Below, one piece after another: positions 24,467 through 33,662 of a stretch of 64,000 bases of DNA (the first letter of the stretch is position 1; the number at the start of each line of letters is the position of its first letter). The position numbers were made by a program, and so were the translations under genes. Under the pieces are notes generated by a model that was given only the letters and a program-made list of their open reading frames with translations, was not told where the DNA came from and ran no database searches. Source of the DNA: G965212005 sp965212005 (lineage in GTDB: Bacteria; Pseudomonadota; Gammaproteobacteria; Porifericomitales; Porifericomitaceae); the NCBI GenBank assembly GCA_965212005.1, contig OZ243038.1, forward strand, positions 2,418,001 to 2,482,000. Reading direction: 5' to 3'.

Positions 24467-26511
24467 TGTTCCCGGAGGATTTTCACTTGCTCCGTCCCGT
24501 CAGCCTGTTGCTGCTGCTGCCGTTTGCCTGGCTGTTTTGGCGCTTGTTACGCTCCAGGCTGTCCCGCCGCAGCTGGGCTGCCGTTTGCGACCCGGAACTG
24601 CTGCCCGGACTGTTGTTGTCTGCCGGCACCGGCGGGCGCCGCGGGCACCGGCTGGTGCTGCTCGGCTTAGCAGGGCTGTTGGCCATTTTTGCCCTCGCGG
24701 GGCCCGCCTGGGAGCGTTTGCCGCAGCCGTTATTTCGCGATCAGCCGGCACTGGTGATCGTGCTGGAAATGGCAGAATCCATGTCCGTTGCCGATCTGGC
24801 GCCGAACCGCCTGGCCCGGGCCCGCTTCAAAATCACCGATCTGCTGGATCAGAGTGCAGGCCGGCAAATTGCGCTGATTGCCTATGCGGGGCACCCTTTC
24901 GTCGTCAGCCCGCTGACCGATGACGTGGAAAATATCCGCTCCCAGCTTGAATCATTGGAGCCCGCGATCATGCCGGTACCGGGCAGTCGGGCTGATCGGG
25001 CCCTGAGACTCGCGGCGGAGCGATTGCGCGAGGCCGGTTATCATCGGGGGGACGTGCTGTTGATCAGCGATGGCCTGGAGCCCGTCGGCGCGGCGCTGCG
25101 CGAAGCGGTTTACTTGTACCAGGAGGGGTACCGGGTTTCTGCGCTGGGCGTGGGCACGAGTGCGGGCGCCCCGGTCCCCGGCACCGATGGACGCTATCTG
25201 AAGGATGCCTCCGGTTCGATACTGATCGCTGCATTGGAACGCCAGGGTCTGCAGCGCCTGGCGGAGGCGGGTGGCGGGCTTTACAGCGACCTGCAGGCCG
25301 ACTCCTCGGATTTGCGGGCATTGCTGCAGGACTTTGGCATGGAAGCCGGAATCTCCTCCCGGGCGGAGCAGGGCACGGAGCGCCTGGTCGATCGGTGGCA
25401 GGATCGGGGACCCTGGTTTTTATTGCCCTTGCTGCCGCTGGCGGCTTTTGCTTTCAGGCGCGGCTATCCCTTGTGGATGCTGGCAGGCTTGTTGATTTGG
25501 CCGCTGTCGGCACCCGCGGCCCCCTGGGAAGCATTATGGTTGCGTCCGGATCAGCGCGGGCAGCGCCTGTTCGAGCAAGGGCAGCCTGGGCAAGCGGCCG
25601 AGCAGTTTGAGAATCCGCTCTGGAAAGCGGCGGCTTACTACCGGGCCGGGCGCTACGAGGAAGTCGTGCAGTTGCTGCAAGGGCGCCCGGAAGCGCTGGC
25701 CCGTTACCTGCAGGGCAACGCGCTGGCGCAGCTGGGCCGTTATGCAGAGGCCCTGGCGGCCTACGACCGCGCCCTGGAGACGAGTCCGGAGGATGAGGAC
25801 CTGCTGCATAATCGCGCCCTGGTCGCGGATTTACTGCGGCGCCAGGAGCAGGAGGCACGGGAGCAGGCGGCTGATGCGGAGCGCGGGCAGCCGGGAGAAA
25901 GCGCCGCTCAGGCCGGACAGGAGAGCGCCGGACAGGCCGGGCAGGAGAGTGCCGGACAGGAGAGCGCTGGACAGGCCGGGCAGGAGAGCGCCGGACAGGC
26001 CGGGCAGGAGAGTGCCGGACAGGAGAGCGCTGGACAGGCCGGGCAGGAGAGCGCCGGACAGGCCGGACAGGAGAGTGCCGGACAGGCCGGGCAGGAGAGT
26101 GCTGCTCAGGCCGGACAGGAGAGTGCCGCCGGGCAGCCGGGAGAGACCGGGAGCCAGCTCCTGCAGCAGGGAGAGGAGGCGCCTGCGCCGCAAGGCGGGC
26201 CGCAAAACTCAGCCCCGGAGGCTGCCTCGCTGGCGCCGCGACCGGAAGATCGGGCCGGCGCTGAGGAGGGCGCACAGCAGCGGGACGAAGGAGCGTTGGA
26301 AGGCGGCGCAGTCTCTCCGGCGACCCGGCAGGAGGTCTATACGAGCGGCGATCTCGACCCGGAGGCGGCGGCCCGGCAGCGGGAGTCGCAGATTGCGGTG
26401 GATGCCTGGCTGCGCAAAATTCCAGAGAACTCCGGAGCATTTTTGCGCCGCAAATTTTTGCGCCAGTACCGCAATGATCCCCAGGACGGGGAAGAGCGTG
26501 ATGAGCGCTAG
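24466..26511 (+). CDS. VWA-TPR protein (BatB/BatC fusion) with Gln/Gly repeat tail
   Basis: 681 residues; ATG overlaps the previous TGA. Order: membrane spans (about 12-30 and 62-82), VWA domain (about 92-285), a further span pair (about 320-350), TPR helices (about 385-460, YFRAGRYEEVV-like and AQLGRYAEALAAYDRALE), then a long array of AGQES/AGQAGQES repeats and an acidic tail. The MIDAS motif is degenerate: LEMAESMS in place of DxSxS, with the leading Asp replaced by Glu and the first Ser by Ala. It corresponds to BatB and BatC joined. The TPR part probably faces the periplasm. Confidence 0.9.
   Translation: MFPEDFHLLRPVSLLLLLPFAWLFWRLLRSRLSRRSWAAVCDPELLPGLLLSAGTGGRRGHRLVLLGLAGLLAIFALAGPAWERLPQPLFRDQPALVIVLEMAESMSVADLAPNRLARARFKITDLLDQSAGRQIALIAYAGHPFVVSPLTDDVENIRSQLESLEPAIMPVPGSRADRALRLAAERLREAGYHRGDVLLISDGLEPVGAALREAVYLYQEGYRVSALGVGTSAGAPVPGTDGRYLKDASGSILIAALERQGLQRLAEAGGGLYSDLQADSSDLRALLQDFGMEAGISSRAEQGTERLVDRWQDRGPWFLLPLLPLAAFAFRRGYPLWMLAGLLIWPLSAPAAPWEALWLRPDQRGQRLFEQGQPGQAAEQFENPLWKAAAYYRAGRYEEVVQLLQGRPEALARYLQGNALAQLGRYAEALAAYDRALETSPEDEDLLHNRALVADLLRRQEQEAREQAADAERGQPGESAAQAGQESAGQAGQESAGQESAGQAGQESAGQAGQESAGQESAGQAGQESAGQAGQESAGQAGQESAAQAGQESAAGQPGETGSQLLQQGEEAPAPQGGPQNSAPEAASLAPRPEDRAGAEEGAQQRDEGALEGGAVSPATRQEVYTSGDLDPEAAARQRESQIAVDAWLRKIPENSGAFLRRKFLRQYRNDPQDGEERDER
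25899..26140 (+). repeat. In-frame Gln/Gly/Ser repeat array (AGQES and AGQAGQES units)
   Basis: Units of 15 and 24 bp (AGQES, AGQAGQES) alternate about ten to twelve times with almost no base changes, within the VWA-TPR gene. It makes long open frames in other phases and on the other strand, which I regard as artefacts. It probably varies in copy number by slippage. Confidence 0.9.
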
Positions 26512-28279
26512 CCGGTTCAAGCCGGTTGTCTTCTTGCGGACATTGCTGGGCTGGGCCTGGCTGTGGCTGGCACCGTTGCCGCTTTGTTGGGCGGGCGAGA
26601 TCGACGTGCGGGTGGATCGAGAGAATATTCGGGTCGGTGAAAGTTTTACCGCGAACTTCCAAAGCGGTAGCAAGTGGATTACGGATGAGCCCGACTTCTC
26701 CCCGCTGCAGCGCGATTTTGAAGTGCGGGGCATACGCCGCAGCCAGACCTTTCGCCTGCAGGGCGGTCAAAGCGTGCAGGAAAACCGTTGGCAGGTAACA
26801 CTCATTCCGCGCCGTGCCGGGATCTTGTTGATCCCCCCAATATATTTCGGCAATGACCGCACGCCGGAACGTGCCGTTCAAGTGCTGCAGCCTTTGGAGC
26901 CAGAGCCGGGCAGCCAGGGCAAGGTCTTTGTTGAAGTACAAGCCGAACCGCTCGATCCCTACGTGCAGGCCCCGGTGCTGTACACGGTGCGCCTGTTTCG
27001 GGCCCTGCAGCTGGGTAACGCCAACCTGAGCGATCCAAAGGCGTTAAGCGGGGATCTGCGGGTGGAGAAATTGGACGCTTCGGATTACAAAAAGAACTTG
27101 CAGGGAATACCCTACCGGGTGGACGAATTGCGCTACATGTTGATACCGCAGGCCAGCGGTACGATGGAAGTGGCACCGATCGAATTTACAGGCAAGCAGG
27201 GCCGGGGGCGCCAGTTTGTATTCGATTTTGGCCAGGGCGGTTTGTCGCCGCTGGGCGCGGACGCGCGCCTGGTGGTGCGTCGTTCTGACCCGATCACTCT
27301 GCAGGTGCGAGCGATCCCGGCGCAGTTTCCCGCGGGTGCGCACTGGATGCCGGCCTATGCGCTGAGCCTGGATGCCTCCTGGGCTCAGCAGCCACCGCAG
27401 TTCCGCGCCGGCGAACCGAGCACCCGCATTTTTCGCATCGAGGCCAGGGGGCTGTATGCCAGTCAGCTGGTCCTGCCGGAATGGCAGTTGCCGGAAGGTC
27501 TGCGCTCTTACTCTGATCAACCGAAGTTGGAGGATGCTCCTTCTCAGCTGGGGGTGCGCTCCGTTCGCGAGGATCGTCTGGCCCTGATTCCGCAACGCCC
27601 CGACCGCTACACGCTGCCGGCCCTGGAAGTGCCTTGGTGGAATCTGCAGACGGACCAACTCGAGTATGCCCGTGTGCCCGAGCAGCAGATCCAGGTGCAG
27701 GCCGCGGCCGCGGTGCCAACGGCGGGGGCACTGGAGCGCGGTGCCGACCTTACCGCGGCCGCCGCGCCGCCGGTCGACGTCAGCGCGCCGGAGCCGGGCC
27801 GGACTGCCGCTTATATTCCCGTGCCGGGTTATCCGGGTTATCTATGGATGCTGATTGCAGCCTTGACCGCGGCTTGGCTGCTGACGTTATGGGCCTGGTA
27901 TCGTGCCCGTGTGCGCCTGCGGCCCGACCCGTCGGCGCCCATTTCTGCCGCAATCATGGCCCGCTTGCGCAGCGCCCGCTCCCAACTGCGCCTGGCCTGC
28001 CTGAGCGCACAAGCGGACGCGGCTCACCATGCTTTATTGGACTGGGCGCGCCAGCGCTGGCCTGGGGACCCGCCGCTCAACCTGCACCAGCTGGGCCGGC
28101 GCTGCCCGTCGCTGCGGGACGAGCTGGAAGCATTGGACCGGGCGCGGTACCGATCGGATATCGATTGGAAACGCGGTCAGCCGCTATGGCAGGCATTCTG
28201 CCAGGCATCGGTCTCGAACGCCGGGCAGTCCCGTGCGGCTGCGTCCAGGCTGAGCCTGCAACTGCTGCACCGGCTCTGA
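26501..28279 (+). CDS. BatD-like periplasmic/membrane protein
   Basis: About 592 residues. N-terminal signal peptide (MSASRFKPVV...PLPLCWAGEIDV), three beta-sandwich repeats of the BatD/oxygen-tolerance family (WQVTLIPRRAGILLIPPI; LRYMLIPQASGTMEVAPIEF), one membrane span (about 445-465, YLWMLIAALTAAWLLTLW) and a C-terminal cytosolic helix bundle. The frame is open far upstream through the repeat region; ATG at 26501 overlaps the previous stop and begins the signal peptide. Last gene of the locus. Confidence 0.92.
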   Translation: MSASRFKPVVFLRTLLGWAWLWLAPLPLCWAGEIDVRVDRENIRVGESFTANFQSGSKWITDEPDFSPLQRDFEVRGIRRSQTFRLQGGQSVQENRWQVTLIPRRAGILLIPPIYFGNDRTPERAVQVLQPLEPEPGSQGKVFVEVQAEPLDPYVQAPVLYTVRLFRALQLGNANLSDPKALSGDLRVEKLDASDYKKNLQGIPYRVDELRYMLIPQASGTMEVAPIEFTGKQGRGRQFVFDFGQGGLSPLGADARLVVRRSDPITLQVRAIPAQFPAGAHWMPAYALSLDASWAQQPPQFRAGEPSTRIFRIEARGLYASQLVLPEWQLPEGLRSYSDQPKLEDAPSQLGVRSVREDRLALIPQRPDRYTLPALEVPWWNLQTDQLEYARVPEQQIQVQAAAAVPTAGALERGADLTAAAAPPVDVSAPEPGRTAAYIPVPGYPGYLWMLIAALTAAWLLTLWAWYRARVRLRPDPSAPISAAIMARLRSARSQLRLACLSAQADAAHHALLDWARQRWPGDPPLNLHQLGRRCPSLRDELEALDRARYRSDIDWKRGQPLWQAFCQASVSNAGQSRAAASRLSLQLLHRL

Positions 28280-28426
28280 TCCGCGGCTCGGACGCGGCTG
28301 GCGGCGTTGCGGGCAAGGGCTCTGTGCGTCCCGTTCGGGCCTCAACGGTAGCCGGTCGCGATGACGCACGGGCGGGATCGGAGGCTGATCGCGGGATTGC
28401 GCCGGCGGGTTTGAATCGGTGTCCCG

Positions 28427-29281
28427 TCAGCGCGGGTCCGGTCGACGAAAGCGCAGGGTACTCCGATCACTCTCTCCGATCGCGGCGTATTTGTCCCGCT
28501 CCCGGTCTTCCAGGCGGAACGTGGGAGGCAAGGTCCAGACGCCTTCAGGATGATCCCGGGTGTCCAGGGGATTAGCGTTAATCTCAGAGCGTTCCTCCAG
28601 TATGAACCCGGCCTGCTCGACCAGTTGGACCAGGTAAGTTTCCGGCACATAGCCCTGCTGGATGCTTTGCTCGACCGGCGTGCCGGGCGCGGCGCGATGC
28701 TGCACGACGCCCAGTATGCCGCCCGGACGCAGCACGCGGAAGAAGTCTCGGTAGATCTGTTCAGCCACTCCGGCCTGGAGCCAGTTGTGCGTGTTGCGGA
28801 AGGTCAGCACCATGTCCACGCTTTCGCTGGCAAATTCGCGCAGGTAATCGGGACGATGAAAATCCACTACCCGTACGCGGTCGTACTTCTCCGGCATCAA
28901 GCTCATCTTTTGCAGCAGTTCCCGGTGCAGGCCGGCCAGGAATTGGTTCGGGTGCCCCTCTCCGAAGCTGGCGACGGTCAGTGCACCGCGGTTGCGCAAT
29001 AGCGGCGCCAGGAGCTCGGTGTACCAGCCGCGTCCGGGCGCAATCTCCAGTACTTCCATGTCCGGGCGCAGACCAAAGAAAAGCAGCGTTTCCCGGGGAT
29101 GACGATAGCGGTCCCGCGCCGCGTTGGCGGGGTCGCGGTGCGCCGCCGCCAGCACTTGGTCCAGTTGGGCGTAGAGGCTCTTCTGTTCCTCGTCCGCGGC
29201 ACCCGCCAGGCCTCCCGCGAAACCGAAGATCAGCATTCCGGCCCAGAATGGGCTGTGGTATCGCAAAGTAGTGTGAAACAT
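28427..29281 (-). CDS. Exported SAM-dependent methyltransferase-like protein
   Basis: 284 residues with a hydrophobic signal-like N-terminus (AGMLIFGFAGGLAGAADEEQ) followed by a class I methyltransferase fold: EIAPGRGWYTELLAPLL (motif I, about residue 80), FHRPDY, VDMVLTFRNTHNW and FFRVLRPGGILGVVQHR. Family members of this type are predicted periplasmic, which is odd because SAM is cytosolic; substrate unknown. The stop of the FmdB-like gene lies at its first codon, so the two are probably co-transcribed. Confidence 0.85.
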   Translation of the reverse strand: MFHTTLRYHSPFWAGMLIFGFAGGLAGAADEEQKSLYAQLDQVLAAAHRDPANAARDRYRHPRETLLFFGLRPDMEVLEIAPGRGWYTELLAPLLRNRGALTVASFGEGHPNQFLAGLHRELLQKMSLMPEKYDRVRVVDFHRPDYLREFASESVDMVLTFRNTHNWLQAGVAEQIYRDFFRVLRPGGILGVVQHRAAPGTPVEQSIQQGYVPETYLVQLVEQAGFILEERSEINANPLDTRDHPEGVWTLPPTFRLEDRERDKYAAIGESDRSTLRFRRPDPR

Positions 29282-29619
29282 CAGTCTTGTATCTTTTTGT
29301 GCAGATGGGGCACCGATTTCGCGTCTCCGGTACGAAAGTAACGGTGCTCATCGTCCGTTGCGGTCACGTTCTCATAGCAGCCCGACTCGCGGCGCACCAG
29401 CTTGGTGAAGCCGTGCGCCTTCAATTCGCTGTTGCTGACGGGGAAGTGGAGGTAGGGTGCATTCAACAATTTTCGTACAGGTGCCCCGGGGTCTGTTTTT
29501 TCGAGCGGAACCTGGGCCACGTAACACAGCTCCCCCCACGTGCTCAACTCGACGTCCGCCGGATGGAAGACTCGAATGTTGCGCTGATTGTCGTCACAGT
29601 AATATTCGTAAATAGGCAT
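29281..29619 (-). CDS. Small FmdB-like protein lacking the zinc ribbon cysteines
   Basis: 112 residues. MPIYEYYCDD is the typical FmdB start, but the expected pair of CxxC motifs is absent: only the first Cys and one in ELCYV remain. The rest (PVRKLLNAPYLHFPVSNSELKAHGFTKLVRRESGCYENV) keeps a plausible fold. The frame is open upstream, but this Met fits the family. It sits just ahead of the exported methyltransferase gene. Function unknown. Confidence 0.7.
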   Translation of the reverse strand: MPIYEYYCDDNQRNIRVFHPADVELSTWGELCYVAQVPLEKTDPGAPVRKLLNAPYLHFPVSNSELKAHGFTKLVRRESGCYENVTATDDEHRYFRTGDAKSVPHLHKKIQD

Positions 29620-29886
29620 AGCCGGATTATAGTTAAATGGCCCGTCACTTGCTATCTGGGCAACGACCGGAAAGGAATCCGGGGCCGTTCCCCGCGTTTG
29701 TTGCCGGGTGGGTTGCCGTAGTCTCCCCGGCGGCAACTGTGTCGGCAGGGGGTGGCGAACGGTGAACGCAGTTACTGCGGCGCCGGGCAAGCAGGTTCGG
29801 GCGGGGGTGGTTTTGCTGCCCGCCGTTTTATCTTTGCCCCGGATGCGCCCGGTGAGCGCCGTCGGAAACGGGTACTCGGACTTTGC

Positions 29887-31137
29887 TCAAGTTTGCCGGG
29901 TGTGCGCTTCGGTGTCTTGCTGTCGCGGCGTCCGTGCGCCGGAAGGATCCCCGCCGGCTGTCTCCGCCGACGGCTCAATGCGGAACAGCATGCCATCGGG
30001 CATGTCCGTCAGCAGGTAAAGATTGTCGTCCGGTCCCTGGCGTACGTCGCGGATGCGCCCGATCTGCTGCTGCAGCATGCGTTCTTCCCGCTTCACTTGC
30101 GTTCCGTCCAGTTCCAGCCGCACCAGCAGCGAAAAGCGCAGCGAGCCGATGAACAAGCTGCCTTTCCAGCCGGGGAACGCGTCCCCCGTGTAGAAACTGA
30201 GTCCGGAGGGTGCAATGGAGGGCACCCAGTAGTACACCGGCTGCTCCATTCCTTCCTTTTCGGTGATTTCGCTGATCTGGGTGCCGCTTACGTAGTTCAC
30301 GCCGTAAGTGACGATGGGCCAGCCATAGTTCAATCCCGGCTCAAGCAGGTTTAACTCATCGCCGCCCATCGGTCCGTGCTCGTGCACCCAAAGGCGTCCG
30401 GGATCTGGTTGCCAGGCGATCCCCTGTATATTGCGGTGCCCGTAACTGTAGGTTTCGGGTTGTGCGCCGGCGTGGTCGAGGAAAGGATTGTCTTCAGGCA
30501 CGTTGCCGTCGTCCCGCAGGCGGACCACCGCGCCGGGGTGCTGCCCCAGGTCCTGGGCACTCGGGCGGGCCCCCCGATCCCCTAACGTGATGAGCAGCGT
30601 GCCATCCGATAAAAACAGTAGCCGGGAACCGAAGTGACGGGAGCCCTTCTTTTTCGGCAAGGCCTTGAATATGGTCTGTACTTGCTGCAGTTGCATATCC
30701 TGCAGCCGACCGCGGATGACCTCGGTGCCCTTTTGCAGCAGGTTTCCCGCTGAATAGGACAGGTAGATCAGCCGGTTCTGTTCAAATTGCGGGTGCAGGG
30801 CAACGTCCAGTAGTCCCCCCTGCCCGCTGACGGCAATTTTGGGCAGCCCGCTGATGGCTGCCTGTTCCAATTGCCCGTCCCTGACCAGGCGCAGGCGGCC
30901 CGCCCGCTCAGTAATCAGTATGGAGCCGTCCGGCAGGAAGGCAAGTCCCCAGGGATGCTCCAGCCCCGAAACGAGTGGGGTCAGGTAAAAATTGTGTTTA
31001 TCAGATTCGACCTGCACTACAGTGGTTTCCACTGCTTGCGCCGGCATCGCGACGCACAGCAACAGCCCCACCAGGGAACCGCACCCGATGCGGTTCAGCG
31101 CCCGTGCGGCTGCGCCTTGTTTCTCGGCGAACATCAA
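29887..31137 (-). CDS. PQQ-dependent sugar dehydrogenase (soluble aldose dehydrogenase type)
   Basis: 416 residues with signal peptide (about 18-36, GCGSLVGLLLCVAMPAQAVE) and the six-bladed propeller of the glucose/sorbosone dehydrogenase family: LEHPWGLAFLPDGSILITERAGRL, GGLLDVALHPQF, TLLITLGDRG, GHRNIQGIAW, HEHGPMGGDELNLLEPGLNYGWP (in pieces). These carry the His and Asp residues known to bind substrate and PQQ in such enzymes. Probably periplasmic oxidation of sugars. The start overlaps the stop of the S41 protease gene (ATGA), an odd partner. Confidence 0.92.
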   Translation of the reverse strand: MMFAEKQGAAARALNRIGCGSLVGLLLCVAMPAQAVETTVVQVESDKHNFYLTPLVSGLEHPWGLAFLPDGSILITERAGRLRLVRDGQLEQAAISGLPKIAVSGQGGLLDVALHPQFEQNRLIYLSYSAGNLLQKGTEVIRGRLQDMQLQQVQTIFKALPKKKGSRHFGSRLLFLSDGTLLITLGDRGARPSAQDLGQHPGAVVRLRDDGNVPEDNPFLDHAGAQPETYSYGHRNIQGIAWQPDPGRLWVHEHGPMGGDELNLLEPGLNYGWPIVTYGVNYVSGTQISEITEKEGMEQPVYYWVPSIAPSGLSFYTGDAFPGWKGSLFIGSLRFSLLVRLELDGTQVKREERMLQQQIGRIRDVRQGPDDNLYLLTDMPDGMLFRIEPSAETAGGDPSGARTPRQQDTEAHTRQT

Positions 31138-32531
31138 AACGTCGCGTCTGATTTCTGCTGTGCGATGATCAGCCCTTTCAGCAAGTTCAGCGCCTGGTAG
31201 AGCTGATAGTCGGACGATGAGATGGCGTCCGGGACCGCCGGGACGGATGGGGCCGGCAGGGGGTGCGGACTGCTTTGCTGCCTGGGATTGTTCAGGCGCC
31301 CACGCAGGTCAACTTCCTTAATCGGTGCGCCCGATTCCAACGGACTGATATGTGCGTGTCCGACCAGGATGTCAGGGATGATCCCCTCTGCCTGGATCGA
31401 TCGGCCCGAAGGCGTGTAATAGTGTGCGGTCGTCAACTTCAGCGCCGATCCGCCTCTCATGTTCAATATGGTCTGCACCGACCCCTTACCGAAAGTCGGT
31501 TCCCCCATGATGACGGCGCGCCCGTGATCCTGCAGCGCTCCCGCTACGATCTCGGAGGCTGAAGCGGTTCCGGCATTGACCAGCACCACCATCGGCAGGC
31601 CTTCCAGGATGTCGCCCGGTTTCGCGTTGAAGCTCAAGTTGGCTCCTTTCAGCCTGCCTTCCGTGTACGTGATTGTGCCTTCTTCCAGAAACAGGTCGGC
31701 AACGGTGACGGCTGCACCGAGCACGCCGCCGGGATTGTTCCTGAGGTCTAAAATGACGCCCTGCGTTTTTGTCTGGGTTTTCTTTTTCATGCGCTCAATG
31801 GTACGCACCAGGTCGGGGCCGCTGCGTTCCTGGAACTGCGATATTCGCAGCACGGCATAGGAGTTTTCCAAGATCCGGGACCGTACGCTTTTGATTTGAA
31901 TGATGGCACGGGTAATCTCAATGTCCAGCGGATCTACTTCCCCCCGGCGGCCGATGGTCAGCGTGATCTTGGTGCCGGAGCGACCGCGCATGATCTCGAT
32001 TGCCTCGCTCAGGGAGAGGCCGTTAGTGGAGTGCTGATCGATGCGTATGATCACGTCCCCCGGGCGCAGCCCGGCGCGCTGTGCGGGCGAGTCGTCGATC
32101 GGTGCAATCACTTTGATCAGGCCGTTTTCCATGCCGACCTCTATGCCCAGGCCGGTGAACTCACCGGAAGTGTTCTCGCGCAGCTCTTGAAACGAGTTCC
32201 GCTTCAGGTAGGCGGAATGCGGGTCCAGCCCGGACAACATGCCCCGGATGGCATACTCCAGCAACAGGGAATCCTCGACCGGTTCGACGTAATCCTGCTT
32301 GATCCGGTAGAAGATCTCGGCAAAAGTGCGTAACTCATTGAGGGGTAACGGCGTCGCCTCGGTGCCCTGTGCGGGTGCGTCCGGCTCCGGCTCCTGTGCT
32401 GGCCCGGTTTCGCCAACTGCCGACAGCGGGCAGGAGAATATTACGGCGCAGGAAACAAACGTCGCCAGCCTGCGGAGCCATGATTGATACGATTCGATCT
32501 GCATCGCTAGTGCAATCCTATTTCCGGACAC
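31134..32531 (-). CDS. ctpA: Carboxyl-terminal processing protease (S41 family)
   Basis: 465 residues: signal peptide (about 20-42), a PDZ domain (about 105-190, GEFTGLGIEVGMENGLIKV and RPGDVIIRID), and the S41 core with NAGTASASEIVAGALQDHGRA (catalytic Ser) and GKGSVQT (catalytic Lys). Periplasmic protease that trims C-termini; partners are often cell-wall hydrolases. The start codon could be the Met at residue 10 (MQIESYQ). It overlaps the end of envC, and the order gpmI-envC-ctpA is conserved in gammaproteobacteria. Confidence 0.95.
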   Translation of the reverse strand: MSGNRIALAMQIESYQSWLRRLATFVSCAVIFSCPLSAVGETGPAQEPEPDAPAQGTEATPLPLNELRTFAEIFYRIKQDYVEPVEDSLLLEYAIRGMLSGLDPHSAYLKRNSFQELRENTSGEFTGLGIEVGMENGLIKVIAPIDDSPAQRAGLRPGDVIIRIDQHSTNGLSLSEAIEIMRGRSGTKITLTIGRRGEVDPLDIEITRAIIQIKSVRSRILENSYAVLRISQFQERSGPDLVRTIERMKKKTQTKTQGVILDLRNNPGGVLGAAVTVADLFLEEGTITYTEGRLKGANLSFNAKPGDILEGLPMVVLVNAGTASASEIVAGALQDHGRAVIMGEPTFGKGSVQTILNMRGGSALKLTTAHYYTPSGRSIQAEGIIPDILVGHAHISPLESGAPIKEVDLRGRLNNPRQQSSPHPLPAPSVPAVPDAISSSDYQLYQALNLLKGLIIAQQKSDATF

Positions 32532-33660
32532 ACCAAAAAGCGGGGTCTACAGGGACACCGTGGCGCCGGATTTCAAAGTATAAACCGGTCTGCTCCCTTC
32601 CGCCAGTATCTCCGGCGCGAGCAATCAGCTCTCCGCCGTTCACCCATTCGCCGGTGTCTTTGGCCAAGCTTTGATTATGCCCGTACAGGCTCATGTAGCC
32701 GTGACCGTGATCCAGGATGATGAGTTGCCCCAGGTTCTGGAACCAGTCTGAGAAAATGACGCGCCCGTTGCTGATGGCTTGAACTTCGCTTCCTTCCTCG
32801 GTCAGAATAGTCACGCCGTCCCAGGTCATGATTCCTCCCTTGCGCGGCTCCCCGTATCGATTGCTGAAAGTTCCCCGAACGGGCCATGCCAGCTGCCCCT
32901 CCAGGGTATCGAAAAAAGCGATGTCTTTTTCCTCTTTGTTAATAAATCCCTTCAGCTTCTCGATGAGCTCGATCAGCGATTTTTCATCCCCTTGCAGGAT
33001 GCGCAGCGCAGTGCCTTGCTTGCGCATGTAGTTTTTCAGCTTTTTCAGGATCTCGCCACGGGACTTGCGAAAGGACAGGTACTGATCCACTTCGTTCAGG
33101 TAATTCTTCTCCAGTACGCGAATTTCCTCGATCTCTTTTGCGATCAAGGATTGTAGATTTTTGATTCCATTCAATATAACCGAGGTCTGCTGCACGTGCT
33201 CGGCCAAGTCCCGGTTGTAATAATCATAATAGGCCAGCATTCTGCCCGTGGCGTCCGGGTTTTCCTGGTTGAGCAGCAGCTTGAGCAGATTGCCTCGCCC
33301 GCTCAGATAGGTGACCCTGGCGTAGGAAGCCAGCTGGTCTTGCTGTTGCCGCAGCTCCCGTTTCAAGTCTCGTTGCTCATTGTGGAAGCTTTGTACCTGG
33401 CTTATTTTCAGGTCCAGCGCCTGTTTCAGTTTCTTCAGTTTATCGGACAAACGCCCCGCCGCCTGTTCCTTGCTGCGCAGTTCCCCGCTGAGCGCTTGAT
33501 ATTGTTTCTGACTGCTTTCCAACTCTTCCTGCACGGAGGAGATGCGGTTGCGTATGTTGCCCAATTCGTTCTCTGTCCGGACCAGGTCGTCGGTCTGGGC
33601 TGCCGTGTCCGCCGACATCACCGCCAGCAGCAGCGTTACGATGCGCGCCGTCGCGGTCAC
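32518..33660 (-). CDS. envC: Murein hydrolase activator EnvC-like
   Basis: 380 residues: signal sequence (about 1-20), long coiled coil (about 25-250), and a C-terminal LytM/M23 domain (about 265-380). The M23 metal site is incomplete: the HxxxD position reads WDGVTI after KGGIMT, while HGYMSLYGHN is present. E. coli EnvC is likewise inactive and switches on amidases; a matching AMIN amidase is encoded at about 16 kb. Lies 2 bases from gpmI stop, so co-transcribed. Confidence 0.93.
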   Translation of the reverse strand: MTATARIVTLLLAVMSADTAAQTDDLVRTENELGNIRNRISSVQEELESSQKQYQALSGELRSKEQAAGRLSDKLKKLKQALDLKISQVQSFHNEQRDLKRELRQQQDQLASYARVTYLSGRGNLLKLLLNQENPDATGRMLAYYDYYNRDLAEHVQQTSVILNGIKNLQSLIAKEIEEIRVLEKNYLNEVDQYLSFRKSRGEILKKLKNYMRKQGTALRILQGDEKSLIELIEKLKGFINKEEKDIAFFDTLEGQLAWPVRGTFSNRYGEPRKGGIMTWDGVTILTEEGSEVQAISNGRVIFSDWFQNLGQLIILDHGHGYMSLYGHNQSLAKDTGEWVNGGELIARAGDTGGREQTGLYFEIRRHGVPVDPAFWCVRK

Positions 33661-33662
33661 GG

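Noticed and set aside
25607..26500. Long upstream extension of the BatD frame
   Set aside because: It overlaps the VWA-TPR gene and is repeat noise; the signal peptide and overlap start fix the BatD start at 26501.
25454..26941. 495-codon open frame on the minus strand across the VWA-TPR repeat region
   Set aside because: It is antisense to genes with clear domains and reads as Arg/Pro/Ala repeats; it exists because the GC-rich repeats lack stops in this phase.
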